Assembly (NCBI GenBank): GCA_022495995.1
Contig: JAFEMH010002327.1
Coordinates: forward strand, 1-64,000
Length of the DNA stretch: 64,000 nucleotides
Direction of reading: 5' to 3'
Origin: Adenophora triphylla var. japonica
Taxonomy: Eukaryota; Streptophyta; Magnoliopsida; Asterales; Campanulaceae
The notes under the pieces were generated by a model. That model saw only the letters and a list, made by a program, of their open reading frames with translations, searched no databases and was not told the origin of the DNA. The translations under genes were made by a program, and so were the position numbers. Within the stretch, counting starts at the first letter, position 1. Each line of letters opens with the position of its first letter. Shown one piece after another: positions 23,369 to 34,203 of the stretch.

Positions 23369-23970
23369 CTTGTGCTACCTCTATCCGCGAATAGTGACGC
23401 ATGCCCAAGTCATTCCAACTTGTGCTACCTCTATCCGCGAATAGTGAAGTATGCCCAAGTCATTCCAACTTGTGCTACCTCTATCCGCGAATAGTGAAGT
23501 ATGCCCAAGTCATTCCAACTTGTGCTACCTCTATCCGCGAATAGTGAAGTATGCCCAAGTCATTCCAACTTGTGCTACCTCTATCCGCGAATAGTGAAGT
23601 ATGCCCAAGTCATTCCAACTTGTGCTACCTCTATCCGCGAATAGTGAAGTATGCCCAAGTCATTCCAAATTGTGCTACCTCTATCCGCGAATAGTGAAGT
23701 ATGCCCAAGTCATTCCAACTTGTGCTACCACTATCCGCGAATAGTGACGAATGCCCAAGTCATTCCAACTTGTGCTACCTCTATCCGCGAATAGTGACGC
23801 ATGCCCAAATCATTTCAACTTGTGCTACCACTATCCGCGAATAGTGACGTATGCCCAAGTCATTCCAATTTGTGCTACCACTATCCGCGAATAGTGACGC
23901 ATGCCCAAGTCATTCCAACTTGTGCTACCACTATCCGCGAATAGTGACGTACGCTCAAGTTTCCCAACTT
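23369..23970. repeat. 50-bp tandem array of element B, 12 copies in exact register
   Basis: TGTGCTACC(T/A)CTATCCGCGA starts at 23371 and every 50 bp to 23921 with no indel. Copies differ by single bases (ACGC, AAGT or ACGT after ATAGTG). CTAT and ATAG in each unit can pair. A diverged 13th copy (about 23968-24020) has a longer stem, CTATCTC/GAGATAG. It lies between the PMD gene and the 3' LTR, where element A has an unrelated 34-bp array. Confidence 0.97.
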
Positions 23971-24020
23971 AAGTTACCTCTATCTCCGTCATAAAGAGAT
24001 AGTGCCGTAAGCTCTAGCTT

Positions 24021-24522
24021 CCTCAGGTGACAGCCTCCGAATTGTCAAAATCTCAAGGATCCTAGACATCGTTCCTAACTATCTAGTGATGCTTGAACTA
24101 CGATCAAGGCTTGATTCCTCCGGATACGTAGGTAGCCTTTTATAAAAGGTCCAAACATTCGACCACTTTGGTCACCCTGTTCCTTTGTCACTCCTCGCTG
24201 ATAAAGCGCCCTTCATAAAAGTTCAAATATTCGACCACCGGGTCACTCCTAGCATGTCCCCAAAGAGGATCAATTGCTTGACCTCCTAGGTCATTTTCTC
24301 TTCTATGTCCCCAAAGAAGAGACCAGCTTCTCTTCTTCCTCCCCGCCGGATCCTAATTCCGAACTACGGCCTGGCTTCGATTCCTCCGGATACGTAGGTA
24401 GCCTTCCAAAAGGTTCAGCCACTCGACCACCTTGGTCACCTAATCCGTCTCGGCATTCGCCGCATCGGATCCTTTTTCTATCGACAACCCCACTCGCCTT
24501 GCAAGTGACGTTGCCGAGGGGC
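24021..24522 (+). other. 3' untranslated region and polypurine tract of element B
   Basis: GAACTACG...GGATACGTAGG occurs at 24095-24132 and 24361-24398. Each is followed by a TTCxACCACxxxGGTCAC phrase, which recurs four times. The short purine tract CCGAGGGGC (24514-24522) directly precedes the LTR and should prime plus-strand synthesis. No gene. Confidence 0.65.
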
Positions 24523-26138
24523 TTCGTAAGTACCCAAATCTGGCTCATGCCTTCCTGCTAATTTTCCCAACATTTCGGTAAGTTTTCCTAATTCCCTGAC
24601 CTTCCTAGTGTTCCGAAACATTCCGGAACTGTTTTTAATTAAATAAAGGCTGAAGGGAATCCTTCCTAATTAAGAAAACACGTTTTTCTTAATTAGGAGG
24701 GAAGCTTCTAGAATGATGCCACCTTGCATGGTTCTAGAATGCCGAGTCATTGTGGATAAGCCCGCACGGCCTCATTTGCAAAGGGCCTGCAGCCGCACGG
24801 CTTCATTAGCCTTATCCAGATCGCCTATAAATAGAGCCCTCCTCTACCCATTTCAATCATCACACAATTGACAAGCATAATACTCTCATAATACGAAGAA
24901 GATCCCCAAGGACGTGAAGAACACCCTGGAAGCTCAAGAAGGCGAAGAAGAAGCTCAAGAAGCCATCTCCCTCCTCCTCAAGACCCAAGAAGAACCTCTC
25001 CTCCTAGCTCCGTCCGAAGAAGCGAAGGAAACGATTGGTAACCTCGCACGCCCTAACCTTGCATTTTAATTGATATACTTGCTCATTGCATTCATATATC
25101 TTGCTTGGGACTTGGCATTTATTCATAAAGATCATATCTTTATCACCCCCTTTCCCCTTTGCATGCATTAAGACCTCATTTGTCATAAAAATGTAGTCTT
25201 TTCATAAAGGTGCATCCTTTGCACCTAAAATCCCTATTTTCCAATAAAAATGTCATCTTTATGTATCATTTGCATATAAAGATCAAACCTTTTTCAATAA
25301 AAATGCATCCTTTGCATTCAAAAACCTTTTCTAATGCATCATTTGCATAAAAATCAAATCTTTATGCATCATTTGCATAAAGATCATTTCTTTAAATCAA
25401 AAAGCATCATTTGCAACCTAAAAATGTCATCTTTTCATTAAAGATTCATTTTTTCATCATGCATTTCCCCTTTCCCCAACCTTGGAACGGACCGGTGTAA
25501 AAGTTCTCATCTTTGCATCGTTCCTTCCATTAAAGGTTCATGATTTCTTTAGGAAAAGGATAACCTTGAACCCTATATCTCCGATTATCGCTTAAGAATG
25601 AGTATGAAGCCTCTATACGAGCTCGACCGTCTTAAAGCATAGGATTGATGGGCTAAGGACATTCCTTCCTAAAGAACCTCATCTTTGACCCAAAAGAGAG
25701 TCATTCTCTCGATCACGCAAGTCCCGAGGGTCCCGAGGTTTAAAATGCGATGATCATAAGTCATAAGATGAGGACGGGATCATAATCCCAAATACATAAA
25801 TTCCAAGGAATCCCGAGCGACAACCAACAAATGGTTTGTACGTCCGGAAGACAACTTGGGACATTCCCCCCCCCCTTATTTTCAAACACATGCACACAAA
25901 GAAAGCACGCAAGCAAACACGATTAATGAAATCTAGGGAGACTTGCTCCGGCAAGGCACTTTGGGTGAACGCCAAACGTTCTTCCCAAGGGGTAACTTAA
26001 CCTCCGAACCCATAAAACCTTTTTTTCAAAGTTTTGAGGTAATCAAAATGGCGTGGCGACTCCGTTTTTCAAATAACTCGGATGTCTTCAAACTCGCGTG
26101 AATTCCAATAAACGCAAAATTTTGGGCACACATTCACA
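24523..26138 (+). repeat. 3' LTR of element B (1616 bp)
   Basis: It aligns with 7553-9161 over its full length. The last two thirds are nearly identical, and small differences cluster in the first 150 bp. The TATA box is at 24826-24833, the PBS-like GGCGTGGCGACTCCG at 26050-26064, and the end is CATTCACA at 26138. A C-run at 25866-25875 is expanded relative to the 5' LTR. Confidence 0.9.
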
Positions 26139-27811
26139 CCAGCAAGTCCTTCAAATTCTCAAAATACCACAAAACCCCCTGGATTCAGGCCAAGTCCGTC
26201 CGGACTCCTACTGCAATTTTCACCTATAAATAGAAGTTGCTGTCAAAGGCAAAAGAGACAGAAAATTTACACCAAAAAATCACCACCCCCACGGCCTAAG
26301 CAGTTTTTACACCTCCCGAGCTCCCGTTCTGTCTCGATTCGCGTGAAACCTTCGTATTTCGATCAAATACGCCCCTTACAACTTCAAAACAACCTTTCGA
26401 ATCACTTTCCGTGTCCCGTACACACCTCCCGAGCCAAAGGAGTCAACCCTAGCCATAGGTATAACTCCCTCTCTCTAAATCTCCCGTTCCGTCTCGGTTT
26501 ACGCGCCAGCCGCTATAACCGTTTCGAACGTCGTTATCGAAATGTAGACGCCTCCGTCTAACGGGGTCCGATACGTTTTAGCCCCTCGATCCTCTTCTCT
26601 TTCCGTAAGAGAAGTAATCACGGGTTAAAACGGCGTTCCGACCCCGTTCCGTTTACTTTTTATGTCATTTACCATTCCAGATCGATCGATCCGTTGATCG
26701 TCATTTACAATTCCGAGCCGTTTGGCCTCGTTGATCGTCATTTACAATTCCGAGCCATTTGGCCTCGTTGATCGTCATTTACAATTCCGAGCCGTTTAGC
26801 CTCGTTGATCGTCATTTACGAATCCGGATCGTTTGATTCCGTTGATACCGCACTTTAAATACTGTCATTTACAAAGTTCGATCCGTTTGGATCGTGATAG
26901 TATTTACTTTTCAAAGTCCGAGTCGCAACCCGATTCGTTGATCGCATGTCATTTAATACGCATTTTTCCCGTAAAAATCGTTAACAATGTAATGCCCGGT
27001 TCAAAACCGGAGTTCGTCCGTCGAACTCTCTTTCAAAACGCGCGAAATGACGTTCGGCCTCCGAACGCTCATCTTCAAACTCAAAGCCGCCATTTGACAC
27101 TTAAAATCATTTAATACGCATTTTTCCCGTAAAAATCGTTAACAATGACGCGCCCGGTTTAAAAAACCGGAGTTCGACCTTCGAACTCCTTTTCAAACTC
27201 AAAGTCGACGTTTGCCACGCAAACGCTCATTTCAAACTCAAAGTCGACGTTTGCCACGCAAACGCTCCTTTCAAACTCCAAACCGACGTTTGCCGCGCAA
27301 ACGCTCATTTCTGTCTCAAACCGACGTTTGTCATTCAAACGCTCGTCTTTTCAAAAGTCACCTAATCAACGTTTGTCATTAAAACCAAGATTAAGCTTGT
27401 CATTCAAGCCCCCATTTCAAAAAACACACACACACACACACACGATTTCGAGAAAGGTAGAAAGACTCGTCATGCGAGGCGTTTCGGGCGATCTCGTAAT
27501 ACTCTACCCGAAACGTAACTTGACCTCCGAACCTAACAATCTCTGGTACAAAAAGCTTTTTACTCGTTTTTGCTGCCAATAAAAATGATCCCTTTTTTCA
27601 AAGCCTTTTCCTAAGTTTTTGCTACCAATAAAAACGACACCTTTTCACAATAGCCGTTTCTCAACGTTTGGGCTCAAAATACAAAAACCGCGTGGCGACT
27701 CCTCATTTTGTTCCTTCCCATGAAGCGAGGTCTCAGACACCAACCCCTCCGCGAAAGACAACCGCCTTTTCCGCGCCCCCGCCCGCGCGCGAAAAGATCG
27801 GGTAATTTCAC
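26139..27811 (+). repeat. Element A 3' LTR, second part
   Basis: It continues the LTR cut at 7552. AGTCCGTCCGGACTC (26193-26207) lies 17 nt before TATAAATA (26225-26232). A 37-bp unit starting GTTGATCG repeats at 26693, 26730, 26767 and 26804. Hairpin-forming CGTTTGCCACGCAAACG units follow at about 27205-27350. A (CA)n run lies at 27424-27443. CGTGGCGACTCC at 27691-27702 matches the PBS core. It ends GGGTAATTTCA near 27811. Confidence 0.7.
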
Positions 27812-29058
27812 CTAGCCATAGGTATAACTCCCTCTCTCTAAATCTCTCGTTCTGTCTCGGTTTACGCGTCAGTCGCTACAACCGTTTCGAACATCATTAT
27901 CGAAATGTAGACGCCTCCGTCTAACGGGGTCCGATACGTTTTAGCCCCTCGATCCTCTTCTCTTTCCGTAAGAGAAGTAATCACGGGTTAAAACGGCGTT
28001 CCGACCCCGTTCCGTTTACTTTTATTGTCATTTACCAATTCTGGATCGATCGATCCGTCGATCGTCATTTTAATTTCTGTCATTTACAAATCCGAGCCGT
28101 TTGGCCTCGTTGATCGTCATTTACAAATCCGAGCCGTTTGGCCTCGTTGATCGTCATTTACGAATCCGGATCGTTTGATTCCGTTGATACCGCACTTTAA
28201 ATACTGTCATTTACAAAGTCCGACCCGTTTGGATCGTGATAGTATTTACTTTTCAAAGTCCGAGTCGCAACCCGATTCGTTGATCGCATATCATTTAATA
28301 CCCATTTTTCCCGTAAAAATCGTTAACAATGTAATGCCCGGTTCAAAACCGGAGTTCGTCCGTCGAACTCTCTTTCAAAACGCGTGAAATGACGTTCGGC
28401 CTCCGAATGCTCATCTTCAAACTAAAAGCCGCCATTTGACACTTAAAATCATTTAATACGCATTTTTCCCGTAAAAATCGTTAACAATGACATTCCCGAT
28501 TCAAAAAACCGGAGTTCGACCTTCGAACTCCTTTTCAAACTCAAAATCGACGTTTGCCACGCAAACGCTCATTTCAAACTCAAAACCGACGTTTGTCATT
28601 CAAACGCTCGTCTTTTCAAACAAAGTCACCTAATCAACGTTTGTCACTCAAACCAAGATTAAGCTTGTCATTCAAGCCCCCATTTCAAAAGACACACACA
28701 CACACACACACACGATTTCGAGAAAGGTAGAAAGACTCGTCATGCGAGGCGTTTCGGGCGATCTCGTCATACTCTACCCGAAACGTAACTTGACCTCCGA
28801 ACCTAACAATCTCTGGTACAAAAAAGCTTTTTACTCGTTTTTGCTGCCAATAAAAATGATCCTCATTTTCAAAGCCTTTTCCTAAGTTTTTGCTACCAAT
28901 AAAAACGACACCATTTCCAATAGCCGTTTCTCAACGTTTGGGCTCAAAATACAAAAACCGCGTGGCGACTCCTCATTTTTCCTTCCCATGAAGCGAGGTC
29001 TCAGACACCAACCCCCCGCGAAAGACAACCGCCTTCGCTCGCGCGAATCCGGGTAATT
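27812..29058 (+). repeat. Tandem second copy of most of the element A LTR
   Basis: From CTAGCCATAGGTATAAC to GGGTAATTTCA it repeats 26446-27811 with small differences and fewer internal 37-bp units. The first copy has the TATA region upstream, but this one starts within the LTR, so it is a local duplication and not a separate LTR. The (CA)n run here is at 28691-28712. Confidence 0.8.
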
Positions 29059-29711
29059 TCAATAGTAGATCACCACTAAAATGTCTAGTGACTACTAATC
29101 AAAACCTAGGGAAATGGGGACAAGCATGGATGCAAAACCCCCCTTAAAATCATGTTTTTCTTCTTAAGAAAGTTGCTGTCCAGTAGCAATTTTCTAAGAC
29201 CTCTGTCCATGGTCTAATTTTTTGGACACAGATAAACTTGGAATTTGGTGTTGACTAAAAAACACTTTTTGTAGCCAACATTCAGAGATTTCCAGAAATA
29301 TTTTTATTTCATTTTTTTCGTGAGTAAAACTCCCTTTTTCAAATTTTTCTTTTAAAGGTCAGTTCATCAGTCTCTGGAAATCCAGATTTCATATCTGAGA
29401 TTTCCAGAAGGTTTTGGTCCCTCAAATCATCTCCAAAATGGAAAATTCTTTCACATAAATCTTATTTAAGGTGTCTGGAACAACTTTCATCCTCTGAGTT
29501 TCCCCAGATTCTGGAGTTTTGAAGCCCTTAAACCCATTTTAAAATAAAGTGTCCACTGCCTTTTTCATTCTGGCAGAAATGTTTTTCAACTTCAAAAAAT
29601 CCTTTGAGTCCCAAAACTCAACCCAAAAATCATACCAAAAATCATGGGACTTATTCAAAGTCTAATAAAGAGTTCCCAATTTTTACCTTTCAGTTTCAAC
29701 TTACTTTGGCC

Positions 29712-29763
<52 letters not shown>

Positions 29764-29778
29764 TGATTTTCAAAGCCG
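29059..29778 (+). repeat. Left arm of an inverted repeat: element D LTR fragment (plus orientation)
   Basis: It matches the reverse complement of about 30213-30892, from CACCACTAAAATGTC and AAAACCTAGGGAAATGGGGA to the (CA)n tract. The (CA)n run here (about 29718-29761) is much longer than in the right arm. No gene. Confidence 0.85.
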
Positions 29779-29972
29779 GGACGGAAGCTTGACCTCAAAA
29801 GCTTTTTCCTTTTTTTTTGGAAAACGGTGATACCGGTACGTGGGATTGTTAGACCACAATTTATCCCCGACTCGTGTTAGGAGGCGATAACGGGAAGTTT
29901 AATGGTTTCCACCAATATACCAAATATCATTTTTTTTTTAGAAAAATCTTAATGTCCCCAACGGAGTCGCCA
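29779..29972 (-). other. Leader and primer binding site of element D, minus orientation
   Basis: The minus strand carries TGGCGACTCCGTTGGGGA (plus 29955-29972), a Tat-type PBS. Downstream of it, 29820-29905 in reverse matches the leader of element B at about 9250-9300 (CCTAAC, AACAATCCCACGTAC). The element is cut off at about 29790, where the left arm begins. Confidence 0.75.
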
Positions 29973-29973
29973 C

Positions 29974-31900
29974 TGTGATGATGTGTCGCCATTTCGCGGG
30001 AAAAAATTCGATTTTTCGCGTTTCTTTGAAAAAAACCAAATAAAACCCGGGAAAAAGAACGGAGTCGCCACGCCATTTTTGTTTTAAGGGCCAAAACTTT
30101 AAAAAAAGCCCGTGATCAGAAATTTGGATTCGGAGGTCATGTTACACGCCGGGAAGGACGTTAGTGTGCACCCGGAATGCCTCGTAAAACGAGTCTTCCA
30201 AGCTGAAAATCATTTGTGTGTGTGTGCGTGTGTGTTTGTTTTGGCCAAAATAATTTGAAACTCAGAAAAGTAAAAATTGGGATATCTTTTTAAGACTTTA
30301 AACTGATCCCACGATTTTTTGGAATATTTTTGGATTGATATTTGGTACTCAAAAGACCTTTTGAAGTTGAGAGCCACTTCTGCCAGAATGAAAAAGGCAG
30401 TGGACCTTTGATTTTGAAATGGATTCAAGGGTCTTAAAACTTCATAATCTGGATAAACTCAGAGAATGAAAGTTGTTCCAGACACCTTAAATAAGATTTG
30501 TGCGAAGGAATTTTCCATTTTGGAGAATATTTGAGGGGTCAAAACCTTCTGGAAACCTCAGATATGAGATCTGGATTCCCAGAAGCTGATGAACTAGCCT
30601 CTGAAAGAAAATTTTAAAAGAGGAGTTTTACTCACCCAAAAAATAAAGTAAAAATATGTATGGAAATATCTGGATGTTGGATACAAAAAGTGTTTTGTAG
30701 TCAACACCAAATTCCACATTTATCTGTGTCCAAAAAATTAGACCATGGACTGAGGTCTGAGGAAATTGCTACTGGACAGCAACTTCTCAAGAAAGAAAAT
30801 ATGATTTTAAGGGGGGTTTTGCATCCATGCTTGTCCCCATTTCCCTAGGTTTTGGTTAGTGATCACTTGACATTTTAGTGGTGAATCAACTATACCAAAC
30901 CATCCTTGGGGTACATTAGGACTAAGCACTTCATTTGCTTGGGAAGGGGAATTTTATCCTTTGAAAATGAGATTTGATGCTTGAAAATGGTTTTTTAGGG
31001 TTTTGAAAATGCATTTGCAAGAAAACAAGAACACATTAAAGAAAATGTTGATCCTTGTAGAAGATCATCCATGGAGATGGACTTCCATGGTGATCTTCTT
31101 GGATCTTAAGACAAGAAGAAGAATGAACTACATTTTGTAGTTTGAAGATGCATGCATGGATGAGAGATTTAGGGTAAGAAGAGGGAGGTTATACCTATCT
31201 TCCTTGTATTTTGAGGCTTTGGATTGAGTATATGAGTGTTTGAGGCTTGAATGTGTTTAGGGTTTGAATTTGAGAGTGAGTGTGAGTTGGGAAAGATTCA
31301 AGAGAAAATGGTGACAATTCAAGTGAATTCTCACTGTTTTCTCTCTATATTTCGCCGCAGGTTCAAGTGCAAATTGTGTTGTTGCTTCTTATTTTTGTGA
31401 CTCGGAGGGCTCAATTTATAGCCCTCTGAATTTTACAAAGATGTCCGCGCGGATGGGATTGGTGGCGTGCACCGTTCATTAAATGCGGCTCCAAAGCTTT
31501 GGACACAAGGAATAAAATTCAAAAATATCAGCAGAAAATGTTTTTCAACTTGCTGTTTCGGGATTTTCTTAATTCTTTTGCTTTTTAAGATTCCTTTGAA
31601 GGTTTATCTTTAAATAGCAATGCCCATTTTGCCCTCACTTTGTTAGAAATGTTAGAATTGTTAGGAATTGTTAGAAATGTTATAACTTTCGTTAATTTTC
31701 TAACGAAAATTCTAACAAGCTCAAATTGGAGCACTTACAGAAAGGCCCAAAGCCAATCCCGCATCTGTTTCGGGTACAGAGTCGACAAGGGGTGTTAAAC
31801 CAGCTATCCAACCCAGCAGGTCAGGGGCGGGCCAAGGGGTGCTAAACCGGCTATCCGACCCAGCAGGTCAGGGGCAAGCTGAGACACATTCATGAAAAGT
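29974..31900 (-). mobile_element. Element D: Tat-type LTR in minus orientation, truncated element
   Basis: On the minus strand it ends CATCATCACA next to the PBS. GGCGTGGCGACTCC is at plus 30061-30074, TATAAAT at 31414-31420 and the palindrome TCCGCGCGGA at 31444-31453, 23 nt upstream of the TATA. This is the order seen in A and B. The outer limit is uncertain; a 47-bp unit is repeated twice at 31786-31879. No internal coding region follows. Confidence 0.6.
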
Positions 31901-32699
31901 GAAAATCCTGAGGAGGTTTTACCCGGTGAAAACGCTCCATTTAAACTATGATCATAAGCAAGTGCATAATTATACTCATGCGAGTCTACGAGGGCCTTTA
32001 GCTAACGAGTGATCCTGAAGCGGGGAAGAAAAATGGGTTCACCCCCTTTTTCCTTTTCCTTTCCCTTTCCCTTTCTTTTATTGTTTTTATTTTTCATGAC
32101 GTAAGTCTTTATGTTTTCCTCCTTATACTTTTTTTCTTTCTTTTTTGTTCCATTAATAAAATTTAAGAGACATTTTCATTTTCAATGAAAAAGATAAAGA
32201 AAAAGTAATGGGGGATTTGATCAAACACATAACACACAAGGGTTGAATATTTTTTAATTTCTAAAACTTTCAAACATTTAAATAAAAAACAAGAAAGAAT
32301 ATTTGATGTTTTTTATTTTTACCATGGTTCAAAACAATTTTTCTTTTGAAATTTATGACACTTAATTTAAAAAAAAATATGAATCAATAGCACTTAACAA
32401 TAAATGTTTAAATTAGCAGCATTTAATAAAAAATTGTCAGAAATTATCGATTTTTTTCTTCAAAAGTATCCAATTTGTGACATTTATAGAAACGTTAATA
32501 AATAAGTGCTAGAAAAAGTTATTTTTATTATAATTAATAATTAAATTGTCAGCTAAATACAAAGTGAAATTATTTTACTCCGAAATAAAAAAATATAATA
32601 TTTTAAAATTAAAAGTAAATGTATGTAGAAATTAATCTTCTTTAGCAAATGATATATAATAATCATATATAAAAGAAAACACGTGAACCTGAATCAGTT
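31901..32699. other. AT-rich stretch without recognised features
   Basis: Short CT-rich (32040-32100) and AT-rich runs. No reading frame, repeat or element end that I can support. Confidence 0.5.
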
Positions 32700-34175
32700 T
32701 GTTATGTCCGGCTTAAGAAATCGTAAATTTGATAAACGATAATTGGAAATTGACTTTCAATTAAGAACAAAATTATAATTCAGAGTAGATGAGAAGAGAA
32801 ATTGACAGAGATTTAGAATATGAGATGAGAGAGAAGATAGAATTTAGAGAGAAGAATGAGATTTGTGTTGTATATTTCATAAGCCATGAAAATGGCGATT
32901 TACAGCATTATAAGTAGGGGTGTAAGTGGTTTAGCTTAAACCGCGGTTTGAGATCGAATCGAGCTAAATCATGGGGTTTAGCTCGATTTTTTTTATTTAA
33001 GTGGTTTAGCTCGATTTATAAAAATTACAAACCACGTGGTTCGGTTTAGCTTGCGGTTTGAGGGTGCCGAGCCAAGCCGAGCTAAACCGAACCGCCAAAC
33101 CGAGCTATGAAACCGAGCTAACTTGCATTATAAAAAATCTGGTCAACAAGGTGCCAAAGTGCAATTTTCTAGAAATTTTCCCACAATCTCCTTACCCTAG
33201 CATTTCTTTCTCCCTCCTTCCCCTCATCTCTCCAGCCCCGCCTCCTTTCTTCTCTCTCTCTAAAATTTCGGCCCAAGCTCTCTCTCTCTAAAATTTCTCT
33301 GATCAAACCACAAAATCATTCCTTCTTCCTAACTAAATATTGATTCCCATCCCATATACTTCCTTTTATCCAAGATTATCAAGCTCGAATCATCAATTTT
33401 GAGCAAATATTTGAAGAAATTTGAAGAGTAAAGGGGTTTTGCGATTTGTTTCTGTTGAGCTCAAAATTGAAGGAGATTTTTGTGGGGTTAGCTTTGAAGG
33501 AAGGTCTCCATCTTCTCCGGTGATATTTTCACTTTCCGATGACAAATTTCGGTCACTCTCCGGCGAATTCTCCGCCAGCAAATTGAAATTGCTCGCACTT
33601 TTTTGGAAGCGAAATGAGGTACCAAAACATCTAATCCATCTTTAATCTTGCATCATCTCTAAAGATTATTTTAAGATTGTTGTTTGGTATTTTGATAATG
33701 CTGTGTTTATTTTAGTTACTTACTGTTTTATATTGATTACTCATAAAATCATAATGATTAAACCGCGATTTAGACCGAGCTAAACCGAACCTTGGCGGTT
33801 TAGCTTAGCTCGGTTTGAATTTTTTTGTGGTTTAGCTCGGTTTGGAATTTCTCCAAACCGATACTAGCGGTTTAGCTCTAAAATTTCCCCAAACCGAGCT
33901 AAACCAAACCGTTTACACCCCTAATTATAAGGAGAGAGAAACATGTGGGTAGCAACTGCCCTCTCTCACTCTCTCTTTTTAAAACGACAGCGTTTTAAGT
34001 AACAGAAATGGAATCTAAACGAGGCTAAAACGACGACATCCCCTTTAAAGTAAAAATGCGTACATCAATGTTCGCTATTGAACTTATAGATACGCTAGCT
34101 CAAAACGATGACGTATACTTCCATCCTCAATTATAACGGTCACCCCCAAATCAGTACGAACCTTAAATCATTACA
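32700..34175 (-). repeat. 3' LTR of element E, interrupted by a hAT-like insert
   Basis: It aligns with 38814-39483 on both sides of the insert at 32915-33923. The purine tract GAAGGGGAAGGGAA on the minus strand (plus 34176-34189) adjoins it. Confidence 0.92.
32915..33923. mobile_element. hAT-like non-autonomous DNA transposon, 1009 bp
   Basis: Inverted ends TAGGGGTGTAA...TTACACCCCTA are flanked by a perfect 8-bp duplication ATTATAAG (32907-32914 and 33924-33931). The other LTR of element E has the empty site (ATTGTAAG at about 39214). GGTTTAGCTCGGTTT and its complement recur many times within 200-250 bp of each end, as expected of transposase-binding subterminal repeats. The interior (33150-33700) is CT-rich then genic-looking, with no transposase. 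Confidence 0.93.
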
Positions 34176-34203
34176 TTCCCTTCCCCTTCGAAAAATCCTT
34201 GTC

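Larger units (their letters stand above)
7553..26138 (+). mobile_element. Element B: complete-structure Tat/Ogre-type Ty3/Gypsy retrotransposon (18.6 kb)
   Basis: Two LTRs (7553-9161 and 24523-26138) flank a PBS, decayed gag-PR-RT-RH-INT in plus orientation, two antisense genes, a 50-bp tandem array and a purine tract. The size, the TGGCGACTCCGCTGGG PBS and the antisense genes fit the Tat lineage. It lies inside the 3' LTR of element A, flanked by CCAG. The coding region is broken by many stops and frameshifts, while the LTRs still align closely along their length. Confidence 0.88.
1..29058 (+). mobile_element. Element A: 3' portion of a Tat/Ogre-type Ty3/Gypsy retrotransposon, interrupted by element B
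   Basis: Positions 1-7119 hold the region downstream of pol of a large Gypsy element, followed by a 3' LTR that starts at about 7120 and resumes at 26139 after the nested element B. The layout matches element B piece by piece: GAACTACG stem-loop, antisense DUF7745-like gene, antisense PMD gene, tandem array, CGGATACGTAGG motif, short purine tract, LTR. The 5' LTR and gag-pol lie outside the window. Antisense genes between pol and the 3' LTR are known in the Tat lineage. The assignment is inferred from this layout, because no pol of A is visible. Confidence 0.8.

Noticed and set aside
23369..23970. CRISPR-like regular array
   Set aside because: The whole 50-bp unit is repeated with no unique spacers, in plant nuclear DNA inside a retrotransposon.
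27812..29058. Second independent LTR retrotransposon next to A
   Set aside because: It lacks the TATA region and starts within the LTR, so a tandem duplication explains it better.
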